From Acrocarpospora corrugata (GTDB lineage: Bacteria > Actinomycetota > Actinomycetes > Streptosporangiales > Streptosporangiaceae), in contig NZ_BLAD01000037.1 in assembly GCF_009687845.1 (NCBI RefSeq), positions 1 to 64,000 on the forward strand: DNA of 64,000 nt. Reading direction: 5' to 3'. The notes below the pieces were generated by a model. The model was not told the DNA's origin. It did no database searches and saw only the letters and a program-made list of their open reading frames with translations. Position numbers and translations under genes: made by a program. Positions 36,202-44,848 of the stretch are shown piece after piece (position 1 is the first letter of the stretch; every line of letters begins with the position of its first letter).

Positions 36202-36415
36202 ATTTCATCCATCAGTGGGAGGAATCTGAGCGTACCGAGAGCCGCGGGTGAGCACGATCATGGAGAGCTCAGCGCCTGTCGCGTCAGTATTCGCGCCATC
36301 CGCGTCCAGATCTCGTATCGATCGCGCTGAACGTCCGGCCTGCGGCCTAGCGTCATGGTTGTCCGAGCCTCTTCAAAGAGAACGCCGGCGGACCCACGGC
36401 CCCGTGGAGGACTTG

Positions 36416-37514
36416 ATGTCCGCAACAATCACCGTCCCCGCGGCGAAGGAGCCCTCGGACAGGCATCGGCTGAGTGTGCTCGGTGGTCTGGCTCTGCCTG
36501 GCGGTGCTGGTCCTGGTCACGGGCATCAACCTGCGGGGGATCGCGGGCAGTGCCCGCGCCTTCATCGTGCCCACGGCGGTCTATGTCGGGGCCATTCTGC
36601 TGGTGATCGTCGCGGGTCTGGTCCGCAGCGGGCCCGCCGTGGTGACCGAGACGCAGGTGACGGGTCTGCAGACCGTCGGTGTGCTGCTGTTGCTGCGGGC
36701 GTTCGCCAACGGGTGCGCCTCGCTCACCGGTGTCGAGGCCATCGCCAACGCCGTACCCTCCTTCCGGAAACCGCGGGTGAAGCGGGCCCAGCGCGCCGAT
36801 GGCGCTCGGCGTGTTGCTGGCGATCATGCTGATCGGCATCGCCGCGCTGATCGAGAAGTTCGCGATCGCCCCGGTGGAGGGCGTCACCGTGCTGGCGCAG
36901 GTGACCCAGGCGTCCCTGGGCGACGGACCGCTGTTCTACCTGGTGCAGTTCGCCACGGTGATCCTGCTCGCGCTGGCGGCCAACACCTCCTTCGGCGGGC
37001 TGCCGGTGCTGGCCCAGCTGCTGGCCGCCGACAACAACCTGCCGCACTTCTTCGCGCTGCGCGCCGACCGGCACGTGCACCGGTACGGCATCGCCTTCCT
37101 GACCGTCGCCTCGGCCGCCCTGCTGGTCCTGGCGGAGGGCGAGATGAACCTGCGCGTGCCGCTGTTCGCCATCGGGGTCTTCGTCGGCTTCACCCTGTCC
37201 CAGGGCGGAATGGTCAAGCACTGGGTGACCGCCCGCCCGGCCGGCGGGAGATGGCGCGCCGCGCTCAACGGCTTCGGCGCCCTGCTGACCTTCCTGGCCG
37301 CGATCGTCGTCACCGTCTCCAAGTTCACCGAGGGAGGCTGGCTGGTAGTGGTCACGCTGCCGCTGATGGTGCTGGTGATGGAGCGGATCAACCGGTCCTA
37401 CGCGCGTATCGGCCGGCGCCTGGAAGTCGGCAGGACGCGGTGCTGGCCCGCGCGTTGCGCCGCCGTACCGACGTGGTGGTGTGCCGGATGCGGTTCCGGG
37501 TCGCGGCGCGATGA
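36416..37514 (+). pseudogene. APC-family permease, degraded
   Basis: The start MSATITVPAAKEPSDRHRLSVLGG is a normal permease N-terminus, but it runs directly, in another frame, into VLVLVTGINLRGIAGSARAF. This lacks about 120 residues (the first helices) found in intact APC transporters. A second lesion near 36790 shifts the frame again within RKPRVKRAQRA, after which ALGVLLAIMLIGIAALIEKF continues the helices. The C-terminus runs out into unrelated Arg-rich sequence. At least one internal deletion and one indel make a functional product unlikely. The preceding 36202-36415 holds no gene. Confidence 0.75.
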
Positions 37515-37515
37515 G

Positions 37516-38175
37516 TCAGCGGGGTTTGGCGAGCCCCAAGGCGTGGCCGACGTGGTGGAGGGAGAAACGATCGAGGGCCTCGATGGTGAATCCGGTGCGC
37601 TCGATGGCCGCGACGGTGTCACGGGCGGGGCGGCAGCCGCCGCTGACCCGGGACCAGAGGGGGGTCGCCAGCCGCCCGGCCAGGGCCAGGACCGGCCTGG
37701 GTGAGGGCTGGTGCTCGTAGAACCGCAGCTCGCCGTTGCGGCGAAGGACGCGCCGGACCTCCGCCAGGGTCGCCTCCAGCCGGGGCGCGCGGCACAGAAC
37801 CAGGGAGCACACGACCGCGTCGCATGACGCGTCGGCCACCGGCAGCCGCGCCGGACCGCCGTCGAGGATCCGTACCGTGGGCGCGACGTGGTTCACGGCG
37901 TGTTGCGCGGCCGCGCGCAGGAACGGGTCCGGCTCGACGAGCAGGATGTCTTCGACGGTGGGGGGATAGCAGGTGAGCTTGACGCCGTCGCCGGCGCCGA
38001 TCTCCAGCACCGTGCCCGCGAGACCGTTCAGCAGTCGGTCGCGTTCCGCGGTCGGGCGAAGGTTTCCACGGTCCCCGACGCGCACTGGCCGTGGATGGTG
38101 GAATTGCTCCATTCCGCGCCCCAGACCGCAGGGGGTATCCGGGGGCTGACTGAACTGGAAATCGAGCACCGCCAT
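37516..38175 (-). CDS. class I SAM-dependent methyltransferase
   Basis: A 219-residue methyltransferase. The ATG at 38175 has GAGGAGG 5 bp upstream. Motif I is VLEIGAGDG, with DILLVEPDP as the acidic ribose-binding strand and DAVVCSLVLC as motif IV. It resembles the UbiE/Methyltransf_11 group. The substrate is unknown. It is convergent with the degraded permease and divergent from the EXLDI gene. Confidence 0.88.
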   Translation of the reverse strand: MAVLDFQFSQPPDTPCGLGRGMEQFHHPRPVRVGDRGNLRPTAERDRLLNGLAGTVLEIGAGDGVKLTCYPPTVEDILLVEPDPFLRAAAQHAVNHVAPTVRILDGGPARLPVADASCDAVVCSLVLCRAPRLEATLAEVRRVLRRNGELRFYEHQPSPRPVLALAGRLATPLWSRVSGGCRPARDTVAAIERTGFTIEALDRFSLHHVGHALGLAKPR

Positions 38176-38330
38176 GGTTCCTCCTCTGCCGACAGTTCCA
38201 CTGTCGGGGACCGTCAGGCCAGCCGCGGCGGCCGATATGAGACCTCTACGCGATCGGCGCGAATCACTACGCGTTCTTGACGGCCGAGACCATGAGTCAC
38301 CCGGTTTCGGCGTTGCCATCTGGCGTCAAC

Positions 38331-38352
38331 TATATGTAGCCTTATACGTATA
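38331..38352 (+). promoter_or_regulatory. TATATGTA/TATACGTATA element upstream of EXLDI gene
   Basis: TATATGTA (38331-38338) is followed by the perfect palindrome TATACGTATA (38343-38352), directly before the GGAGGAA ribosome-binding site. The near-direct repeat spaced 12 bp apart in AT-rich sequence suggests a -10 element overlapped by an operator. Which protein binds is unknown. Confidence 0.45.
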
Positions 38353-38368
38353 CGGAGGAAGCGGGACG

Positions 38369-38908
38369 ATGCCCAACAAGACGATCTACGTTTCGGATGA
38401 GGACCTGCCGTTGTTCCAGCGGGCGCAGGAGCTCGCCGGGGGCAAGCTGTCGACGGCGATCAGCGTGGCTCTGCGGCGCTATGTCGAGATGGAGGAGGGC
38501 CGCCAGGAGGGCTACGACGAGATCATCGTCAAGGTCGGCCAGGGCACCGGCCGCAAGCAGCGCTTCTCCGGAGTGCTGCTCGGCGAGTGGGGACGCACCC
38601 AGGGCAGCCGGATGGAGATGTTCAAGGTCTACCGGTCACGCCAGGGCAACTACGTCCTGCACGTGGACCGCTCGCCTGACTGGACGGACGACACCGGGAC
38701 CGACAACTGGATCGAGGGACTCTTCTCCCGGGGCGCGTGGCGGAGCTATCTCGGCCTGGCCGACTCCAACTGGGGCTTCGTCCAGGGTGAGGCCACGCTT
38801 GAGGTCGTGGCCACCGTCGAGGAACTGCGCGGCAAAGTCCCGGACGAGTTCTACGACCTGATCGCCGGTCTGGGACGGCAGCCCGCCGTAGAGGACCTCG
38901 ACATCTAA
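38369..38908 (+). CDS. EXLDI protein
   Basis: A 179-residue protein ending in EDLDI, the E-x-LDI terminus that names the EXLDI family (TIGR04342 type). The N-terminus KTIYVSDEDLPLFQRAQEL resembles a ribbon-helix-helix start. The middle contains YDEIIVKVG and a conserved GRKQRFSG stretch. Family members lie beside DrrAB-type exporters, as here. Their role is unknown, and autoregulation through the upstream palindrome is plausible. RBS GGAGGAA lies 10 bp before the ATG. Confidence 0.85.
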   Translation: MPNKTIYVSDEDLPLFQRAQELAGGKLSTAISVALRRYVEMEEGRQEGYDEIIVKVGQGTGRKQRFSGVLLGEWGRTQGSRMEMFKVYRSRQGNYVLHVDRSPDWTDDTGTDNWIEGLFSRGAWRSYLGLADSNWGFVQGEATLEVVATVEELRGKVPDEFYDLIAGLGRQPAVEDLDI

Positions 38909-39004
38909 TTCCAGCACGCAACACAGCCGGACGGTCGGCAGGCGACCGCCCGCCATCCCGTCATGCCCGCATGCCTATCCGGCACCAGCAAAGGAGAAAG
39001 CCGA

Positions 39005-39973
39005 ATGCCCCCCGCGATAATGGCCGAAGGCCTGGTCAAGAAATACGGCGCCGTCACCGCCCTGGACGGCATCGACCTGTCCGTTCCCGAAGGCTCGGTG
39101 TTCGGCCTGCTCGGCCCCAACGGCGCAGGCAAGACGACGACCGTGCGGATCCTGACGACGCTGCTGACGCCGGACGCCGGTCGCGCCACGGTCGCCGGTT
39201 TCGACGTCGTCCGCGACGCACCCCGGCTGCGCGGCCTCATCGGCGCGTCCGGCCAGTACGCCGCGGTCGACGACCACCTCACCGGCGCCGAGAACCTGGA
39301 GATCGTCGGCCGCCTCTACCATCTGGGCACCAAGCGCAGCAAACAGCGCGCCCGCGAACTGCTGGAGCGCTTCGACCTCACGGACGCGGGAGACCGCCAG
39401 GTGCGGGGCTACTCCGGCGGCATGCGGCGCAGGCTCGACCTGGCCGGCGCACTGGTCGCCGACCCGCCGGTGCTGTTCCTCGACGAGCCCACCACCGGCC
39501 TGGACCCCCGGGCCCGCACGGTCCTGTGGGAGGTCATCTCCGAACTGGTCACGGGCGGCACGACCGTGCTGCTCACCACGCAGTACCTGGAGGAAGCCGA
39601 CCGGCTCGCCGACCGGATCGCGGTGGTCGACCACGGCCGGGTGATCGCGCTCGGCACCGCCGACGAGCTCAAGGACCAGATCGGCGGCGACCGGATCGAG
39701 CTCTCGGTGACCAGCGCCGCCGACCTGGAGACCGTACGCCAGGTCCTGGCGCCGCTCGCCGTCGCCGACGTCCAGGCCGACCCCGTCGCCCTGCGCGTCA
39801 CCATCCCGGTGGCGGGCGGCACCGCCTCGCTCACCACCGCCCTGGTCCGCCTGGCCGCCGAACACGTCGCCGTACGCGACGCCGGGCTGCGGCGCCCGAC
39901 CCTGGACGAGGTCTTCCTGAGCCTCACCGGCCACCAGACTGACACCGAGAACACGAAGGAGACGGTCCGATGA
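39005..39973 (+). CDS. daunorubicin-resistance-type ABC ATPase (DrrA)
   Basis: A 322-residue ATPase with RBS AAAGGAG before ATG 39005. Walker A GPNGAGKTT, GQYAAVDDHLTGAENL, signature YSGGMRRRLDLA, Walker B LFLDEPTTGLDPRAR and TTQYLEEADRLADRIAV match DrrA and its relatives (TIGR01188 type). The C-terminal RRPTLDEVFLSLTGH is also typical. The permease starts inside its stop (ATGA). The exported compound is unknown. Confidence 0.94.
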   Translation: MPPAIMAEGLVKKYGAVTALDGIDLSVPEGSVFGLLGPNGAGKTTTVRILTTLLTPDAGRATVAGFDVVRDAPRLRGLIGASGQYAAVDDHLTGAENLEIVGRLYHLGTKRSKQRARELLERFDLTDAGDRQVRGYSGGMRRRLDLAGALVADPPVLFLDEPTTGLDPRARTVLWEVISELVTGGTTVLLTTQYLEEADRLADRIAVVDHGRVIALGTADELKDQIGGDRIELSVTSAADLETVRQVLAPLAVADVQADPVALRVTIPVAGGTASLTTALVRLAAEHVAVRDAGLRRPTLDEVFLSLTGHQTDTENTKETVR

Positions 39974-40773
39974 ACAGCCTTCAGATGGCGATCGCCGACG
40001 GCGTGACGATCAGCAAGCGCAACGCGCTCAAGATCAGGAGAGCTCCTGACCTGCTCGGCGGTGTGATCATCCTCCCGATCGTGTTCGTGCTGCTGTTCGT
40101 GTACGTGTTCGGCAGCATGATGGACCTGCCGGGCATCTCGTACACGGAGTATCTGCTCCCGGGGATCTTCGTGCAGACGATCGTCACCGGCGCGCAGATC
40201 ACCGGCTACACGCTCACCCAGGACCTGCAGAAGGGCATCTTCGACCGGTATCGCACGCTGCCGATGGCGCCGTCGGCGGTGCTGGGCGGGCAGACGCTCT
40301 GCGACATGCTGATGAACATCACGAGCATCGTCGTGATGGCGCTGGTGGGGCTGCTGGTCGGCTGGCGCGTGCACTCTTCGCCGCTGGAGGCCGCCGGAGG
40401 GTTCCTGCTGCTGCTGTTCTTCGCGTACGCGTTCTCGTGGGTGACGGCCACGGTCGCGCTGGCCCTGCGCACGCCGGAGGTGTTCAACAACATCGTCACC
40501 CTCGTGTCGTTCCCGCTGGTCTTCCTGTCCAACGCCTTCGTCGACAGCTCCCGCCTGCCCGGCCCGCTCAAGCTCTTCGCCGAGTGGAACCCGGTCTCCA
40601 CGTTCGTGCAGGCGGCGCGTGAGCTGTTCGGCAACATCAGTCCCCTCAAGCCGGTGCCCGACGCCTGGCCGCTCCAGCACGCGGTGGCGGTGTCGGTGGG
40701 CTGGTCGGTGCTGATCCTGGTGGTGTTCGTGCCCCTGGCCACGCGGCTGTACACGAAGGCGGTCAGCCGATGA
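39970..40773 (+). CDS. DrrB-type ABC permease
   Basis: A 267-residue ABC-2 permease with six predicted helices and the coupling stretch GIFDRYRTLPMAPSAVLGG. YTEYLLPGIFVQ and FLSNAFVDSSRLPGPL are typical of DrrB partners. It completes the EXLDI-DrrA-DrrB set. The 164-bp gap after it holds no gene. Confidence 0.93.
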   Translation: MNSLQMAIADGVTISKRNALKIRRAPDLLGGVIILPIVFVLLFVYVFGSMMDLPGISYTEYLLPGIFVQTIVTGAQITGYTLTQDLQKGIFDRYRTLPMAPSAVLGGQTLCDMLMNITSIVVMALVGLLVGWRVHSSPLEAAGGFLLLLFFAYAFSWVTATVALALRTPEVFNNIVTLVSFPLVFLSNAFVDSSRLPGPLKLFAEWNPVSTFVQAARELFGNISPLKPVPDAWPLQHAVAVSVGWSVLILVVFVPLATRLYTKAVSR

Positions 40774-40937
40774 CGCAGAAAGGGCGGACCTCCGAACGCG
40801 ACCGCGACGGGGTTGTCGCGGGCGGTGTGAGCTCGGGCCCGCATTAATAATCGATGAGAAATACGATCAAGATGGCGAGAGTGCCCTGGTGGCGGTGGTT
40901 GGCTGGGGGCAGTCAACCCGGATGAAGGGGCATATTC

Positions 40938-41357
40938 GTGGATAAGAACGTCACGCGTCGGCATGCGCTCAGTGTGGCCGCGCTCGCCGGGGCCGGGGTC
41001 GCAGTGGCGGCCTGCTCCGGTGCCGGTGACAGCACCGCGGAGCCGGCGCCCGCCGGATCCTCCGCGCCGGCGGCGGGGGGCGCCCTGACCACCACGGCCG
41101 AGGTTCCGGTCGGCGGCGGGGTCGTCCTCGGCGAGGTGGTCGTCGTCCAGCCGGAGGCGGGCACCTTCAAGGGCTTCAGCCCGACCTGTACGCACCAGGG
41201 CTGCAAAGTGACCAGCGTCGCCGACAAGCAGATCGTCTGCCCGTGCCACGGCTCGCACTTCTCCATCGCCGACGGCTCGGTCACCTCCGGCCCGGCCACC
41301 AAGCCGCTCCCCGAGGTCCCGATCAAGGTCGACGGGGCCAACATCACCCTCGCCTGA
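40938..41357 (+). CDS. Rieske 2Fe-2S lipoprotein
   Basis: A 139-residue protein. Twin-arginine start VTRRHALSVAALAG leads into a lipobox (VAACSG; cysteine near residue 27). A Ser/Ala/Pro linker follows, then a Rieske domain with the two cluster motifs CTHQGC and CPCHGSHF. It is therefore an exported, membrane-anchored iron-sulfur electron carrier, comparable to the small Tat Rieske proteins common in actinomycetes. GTG start with GAAGGGG upstream. Confidence 0.93.
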   Translation: MDKNVTRRHALSVAALAGAGVAVAACSGAGDSTAEPAPAGSSAPAAGGALTTTAEVPVGGGVVLGEVVVVQPEAGTFKGFSPTCTHQGCKVTSVADKQIVCPCHGSHFSIADGSVTSGPATKPLPEVPIKVDGANITLA

Positions 41358-41362
41358 CCACA

Positions 41363-41490
41363 GACACCCCGGCGCCCACGTCCAAGGGGAGCCGCCGACG
41401 CCACCCGCGTCTCCGCCCAGGGATCGGGAGTGCCGGACCCGCCGACGCCACCCGTGTCCCCGTCCAGGGGACCCGGGGTGTGGCGGACTT
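41363..41490 (+). repeat. 47-bp intergenic tandem repeat
   Basis: Two copies of a 47-bp unit beginning GCCGACGCCACCCG (41394 and 41441), preceded by a partial third copy, fill the start of the gap between the Rieske and acetyltransferase genes. The rest of the 209-bp gap shows no gene. Confidence 0.7.
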
Positions 41491-41566
41491 GAATTTCGGT
41501 CCTAACCGCTTGTTGCGGTCGGGGTGATGATGGACGTATTTGCCGGTCGAATTCTAGAGTCCTCTC

Positions 41567-42016
41567 ATGACGGGCGATGATCTCCAGCTGCGCAGGGCCG
41601 AGAAGACCGATGCCGACCAGATATTCGCGCTCGCGCGGGAGTTCGCCCTGTCGTTCCGGCCGGAACGCGCCCCGTTCGACGCGGCGCTGCCCCTGCTGAT
41701 GGCGAACGAGGACGCGTTCCTCATGGTGGCGACCGTGGACGGCGTGGTGCGCGGGTATCTGCTGGGGTTCACCCATCTGACCCTGTTCGCCAACGGGCGG
41801 GTGGCCTGGGTGGAGGAGGCCATGATCGAGGGCGGCTTCCGGCGGCACGGCATCGGGCGGCTGCTGCTGGCCGAGTTCGAGGCCTGGGCGCGGACCAGGG
41901 ACGCGGGCTATGTCGCGCTGGCCACCCGGCGGGCGGCGGAGTTCTACCGCGCCACCGGATACGACGTCTCCGCCACGTACTACCGCAAGATGCTGGAGTC
42001 ACGTCCAGAAGCGTGA
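41567..42016 (+). CDS. GNAT family acetyltransferase
   Basis: A 149-residue acetyltransferase. The acetyl-CoA loop is RRHGIGRLLLAEFE (R/Q-x-x-G-x-G/A type), preceded by VEEAMIEGGFR, and the final strand is YRATGYDVSATYYRKML. The acceptor is unknown. Convergent with the next gene, with 29 bp between stops. Confidence 0.9.
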   Translation: MTGDDLQLRRAEKTDADQIFALAREFALSFRPERAPFDAALPLLMANEDAFLMVATVDGVVRGYLLGFTHLTLFANGRVAWVEEAMIEGGFRRHGIGRLLLAEFEAWARTRDAGYVALATRRAAEFYRATGYDVSATYYRKMLESRPEA

Positions 42017-42045
42017 GCGAACGCTTCCGGGCGCGTCAGGATTTA

Positions 42046-43836
42046 TCAGGACGTTAGCTGGGCGTCCAGGCGGTATCCGTCCACGGTCACGTAGACGGAG
42101 TCGCCTGGGCGGGCGTTCAGGCGCATCAGGACCGGCTGGAGCGAGTCGAAGACCGGCTGGCGGTCCCGCCAGACCAGCACGACCGCGTTGTCGCCGGGCC
42201 CGGTGACCGACAGCAGGGTCCCGGGACGCATCCCGAGCTGGGCGGCGTACCCCTCCGGCACGGCCACCGGCTCGCCCCTGAGGTGGCCGCTGGTCACGTC
42301 GATGCGCTGCCAGCGGCGCGGGTCGGAGGACGGGCTCGCGGTGGTCCGCGGGCTCGGCACCAGGTGCGGGCGCGGCGACTGGCCGGTCAGCGCGTTGAGC
42401 GCGGCCAGCGCGGTCGCCGGGTCGGGGCCGCTGTTCGCCATAGACGGTATCGGCATGCCGCCCCGCTGCTGGTGCCCGTTGGCGCCAGGGGTGCGGCGCG
42501 GCAGCGGCGACATCGGGTCGGGACCGGCCTGCCCGTTGCTCGCGGCGCCCTGCCTCGGGTGCTGCGGGGCCGTCGTCGGCATCGACTCCATCCAGGCTTT
42601 CGCCGAGTGGGCCCTGATGCCGAGCTGGCCGAGCAGCTCGATCACGTCGGAGTCGCCGTTCTTGCCGGCCAGGACCTGCCTGGTCCTGTCCCGCAGGCCG
42701 CCCAGGTCGCCGACGACCAGCCAGCCGTCCTGGAGCCGCCGGTCCGGCATGAGGGTGACCAGCACCCGCCACAGCTGGGTACGGAGCGAGGGCACCTCGA
42801 TCGGGTGCGACGGGTCGGCCCCGATCAGCTGCTCCTGGGTGGCGGCGGCGCCGAGCCACTCGGTGAGGCCGAACAGGTGCCCGGTCAGCGCGGCCGAGTC
42901 GGGCGAGCGCAGCCAGTGCAGCACGCGCTCCTCGGCGGCCCGCTGCGCCTGGGACAGCACGTCCCTGTCCACGTTCAGCTGGTGGGCGAGCCCGCGCAGG
43001 CTGATCGGCTCGGCGGCGAACAGCCGCTCGGCCGCGACCGAACGCTCCAGCGCGTTCCACTCCCGGAACAGGCTGTCCACCAGGGAGACCATCGGATGCT
43101 CGCTCGCCGACACGGGCGCGGCCAGCGGCGGCTCCGGCTTCGGCTGCGGCTGCGGTGCGGGGGCCGGTACGGCCACGGGCGCACTGGCCGCCGGAGCGGC
43201 GGGAACCGCCGGCATCGGCCCGGTCTCGACGGCACGCCCGTTGCGCGCGGCCGGAGCCTGGGCCGGGGCGGCGAACTCGCCGGTCGGATACCCCGCGGGC
43301 CGCCGCGTCAGAGCCTGGCGCGGCACCACGGTGGCGACCGGCGGCGTGGCCACGACCGGAGCCGCCTGCGCGGCCTCCGCCGGGTACGGCAGATCGGCCA
43401 GCGGCGCGTCGATCCGGATGTGGCCGAAGATCTCGCGGAACACGATGGTGAGGACCGATTCGGGCGTCGCGGGGATCGAGGGCCCCTGCAGATCGCCGGG
43501 CGTGAGCCGCCGCAGCCGATGCCAGCCACCGAGCCCGGTGATCACCGATTTGGCCGGTTCCGGCCAGCCGGGCAGCGCCGGGTCCACCGAGTGCACCTGC
43601 AGGGCGGGCAGCAGATCGGTCAGCGCGACGTGATCCCACCGGCTCACCGCCAGCCGGGCCAGCCGCTCACAGAGCCAGTCGAGACCGGTCGTCCCCAGGG
43701 CACGGCCGAGCGCCACCGAACCCCACCAGCCGCCGGGCAGCCGGGGATCGGCCAGCACCTCGGCGACCTGCTGGGGCCGGGACCAGCGCAGGGCCGGAAC
43801 CAGATCGCTCAGGCAGATCGTTGACTCGGCGTCCAT
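42046..43836 (-). CDS. uncharacterised protein with sigma-region-4-like helices
   Basis: A 596-residue protein I do not recognise by name. Residues about 1-140 are helical. Pro/Ala-rich disorder follows (about 150-245). A second helical region (about 250-380) has a sigma-70-region-4-like stretch, RGLAHQLNVDRDVLSQAQRAAEERVLHWL. More disorder follows (about 390-490). The C-terminal ~90 residues are beta-rich (SGHLRGEPVAVPEGYAAQLG, MRLNARPGDSVYVTVDGY). This disorder-linked modular layout is typical of actinomycete-specific regulatory proteins. Whether it binds DNA or RNA polymerase is not known. Monocistronic, minus strand. Confidence 0.65.
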   Translation of the reverse strand: MDAESTICLSDLVPALRWSRPQQVAEVLADPRLPGGWWGSVALGRALGTTGLDWLCERLARLAVSRWDHVALTDLLPALQVHSVDPALPGWPEPAKSVITGLGGWHRLRRLTPGDLQGPSIPATPESVLTIVFREIFGHIRIDAPLADLPYPAEAAQAAPVVATPPVATVVPRQALTRRPAGYPTGEFAAPAQAPAARNGRAVETGPMPAVPAAPAASAPVAVPAPAPQPQPKPEPPLAAPVSASEHPMVSLVDSLFREWNALERSVAAERLFAAEPISLRGLAHQLNVDRDVLSQAQRAAEERVLHWLRSPDSAALTGHLFGLTEWLGAAATQEQLIGADPSHPIEVPSLRTQLWRVLVTLMPDRRLQDGWLVVGDLGGLRDRTRQVLAGKNGDSDVIELLGQLGIRAHSAKAWMESMPTTAPQHPRQGAASNGQAGPDPMSPLPRRTPGANGHQQRGGMPIPSMANSGPDPATALAALNALTGQSPRPHLVPSPRTTASPSSDPRRWQRIDVTSGHLRGEPVAVPEGYAAQLGMRPGTLLSVTGPGDNAVVLVWRDRQPVFDSLQPVLMRLNARPGDSVYVTVDGYRLDAQLTS

Positions 43837-43910
43837 CGGTTGACCGTACCCTCCCGAGAGTGACGCTTGTTGCTAATGGTGCAGCTTACGCCGCAAGCTA
43901 TCAATTGGTG

Positions 43911-44846
43911 TCAATAGGGTAAAGCTTCTCTCGGCGCGGAACGGCCGCGGGGCCGTCCGCCTACTCCGCCGACCGCCTCCGCACCTGCGCGGCAACCGGC
44001 TTCCACACTCTCCGGGGCCGGAAATCCGGCCAGCCTGGCGGCGAGGAATCCCGCCGCGAAAGCGTCACCCGCGCCCGTGGTGTCGACCGTCGGGGAGACG
44101 GTCTCTCCGGGCACGCCCAGCGTCCGGCACGGGGCGCGCGACACGATCCCGCCATGTTCGGCGAGGAGCGCGCCTGCTGCTCCGAGCTTCACGGCGGCCG
44201 TGCCGTACCGGTCGCTGAGCGATGCCGCAGCGGCCTCTGGTTCGGTCTCGCCGGTCAGCAGGAGTGCCTCGTCCCGGTTGGGGATGACGATACTCGCCTC
44301 AGCGGTCTCACGGAGGAATCGGGCTACACCGAAATCTCGGAGGAATCCGGTCGAGGCAGGATCCACACTGATCGTCACGCCTTGTCCCTTTGCCGCCTGA
44401 ATTGCGACTCTGACCAGTTCGAGGCCCGGTGTCGCGAACAGGGTGTAGGCCGACAGGTGCAGGTGCCGTACGCCGTCGAGCAGGTCGTCGGACCAGTCGG
44501 CCGGGCCGAGCTGGCGGCTGGCGCCCCGGTTGGTGAGGAACGAGCGTTCGCCGGTGGCGTCCACCATCGCGATGACCACGGCGGTGGGGTGCTCCCGGTC
44601 GACCGTCAGATGCGGGCGGACCCCGGCTCTGACCAGTTCGGCGCGGTGCCAGTCGGCGGTGTCGTAGCCTGCCCGGGCCAGCAGGCGGGCGTCCGCGCCC
44701 AGGTGGGCGGCCCAGGCGGCGGTGTTGGCGCCGGAGCCGCCCGGGCGCAGCGCGATGTCGGCCTCGGTGTCGGTGCCGCCGCGGACCGGCGCGTGGTGCA
44801 GGGCGACGACGTCGGTCACCACGTCGCCGATCACCAGCAGGCCCAC
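43911..44846 (-). CDS. psuK: PfkB-family kinase, probable pseudouridine kinase
   Basis: A 311-residue ribokinase-fold enzyme. GGSGANTAAWAAHLGAD is the PfkB signature 1 region and DTTGAGDAFAAGFLAA is signature 2 with the catalytic aspartate. It starts 2 bp after the psuG stop, so the pair is co-transcribed. In the pseudouridine route the kinase makes the 5'-phosphate and PsuG splits it to uracil and ribose 5-phosphate. Sequence alone does not exclude ribokinase or another PfkB specificity; the operon partner decides the call. Confidence 0.8.
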   Translation of the reverse strand: MGLLVIGDVVTDVVALHHAPVRGGTDTEADIALRPGGSGANTAAWAAHLGADARLLARAGYDTADWHRAELVRAGVRPHLTVDREHPTAVVIAMVDATGERSFLTNRGASRQLGPADWSDDLLDGVRHLHLSAYTLFATPGLELVRVAIQAAKGQGVTISVDPASTGFLRDFGVARFLRETAEASIVIPNRDEALLLTGETEPEAAAASLSDRYGTAAVKLGAAGALLAEHGGIVSRAPCRTLGVPGETVSPTVDTTGAGDAFAAGFLAARLAGFPAPESVEAGCRAGAEAVGGVGGRPRGRSAPREALPY

Positions 44847-44848
44847 GA

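Noticed and set aside
38963-39004. An upstream ATG at 38963 as the start of the DrrA-type gene
   Set aside because: AAAGGAG lies correctly before the ATG at 39005 and the extra 14 residues are not family-like.
43911-44846. Calling this kinase ribokinase
   Set aside because: The motif set cannot separate PfkB specificities, and the two-base spacing to psuG favours pseudouridine kinase.
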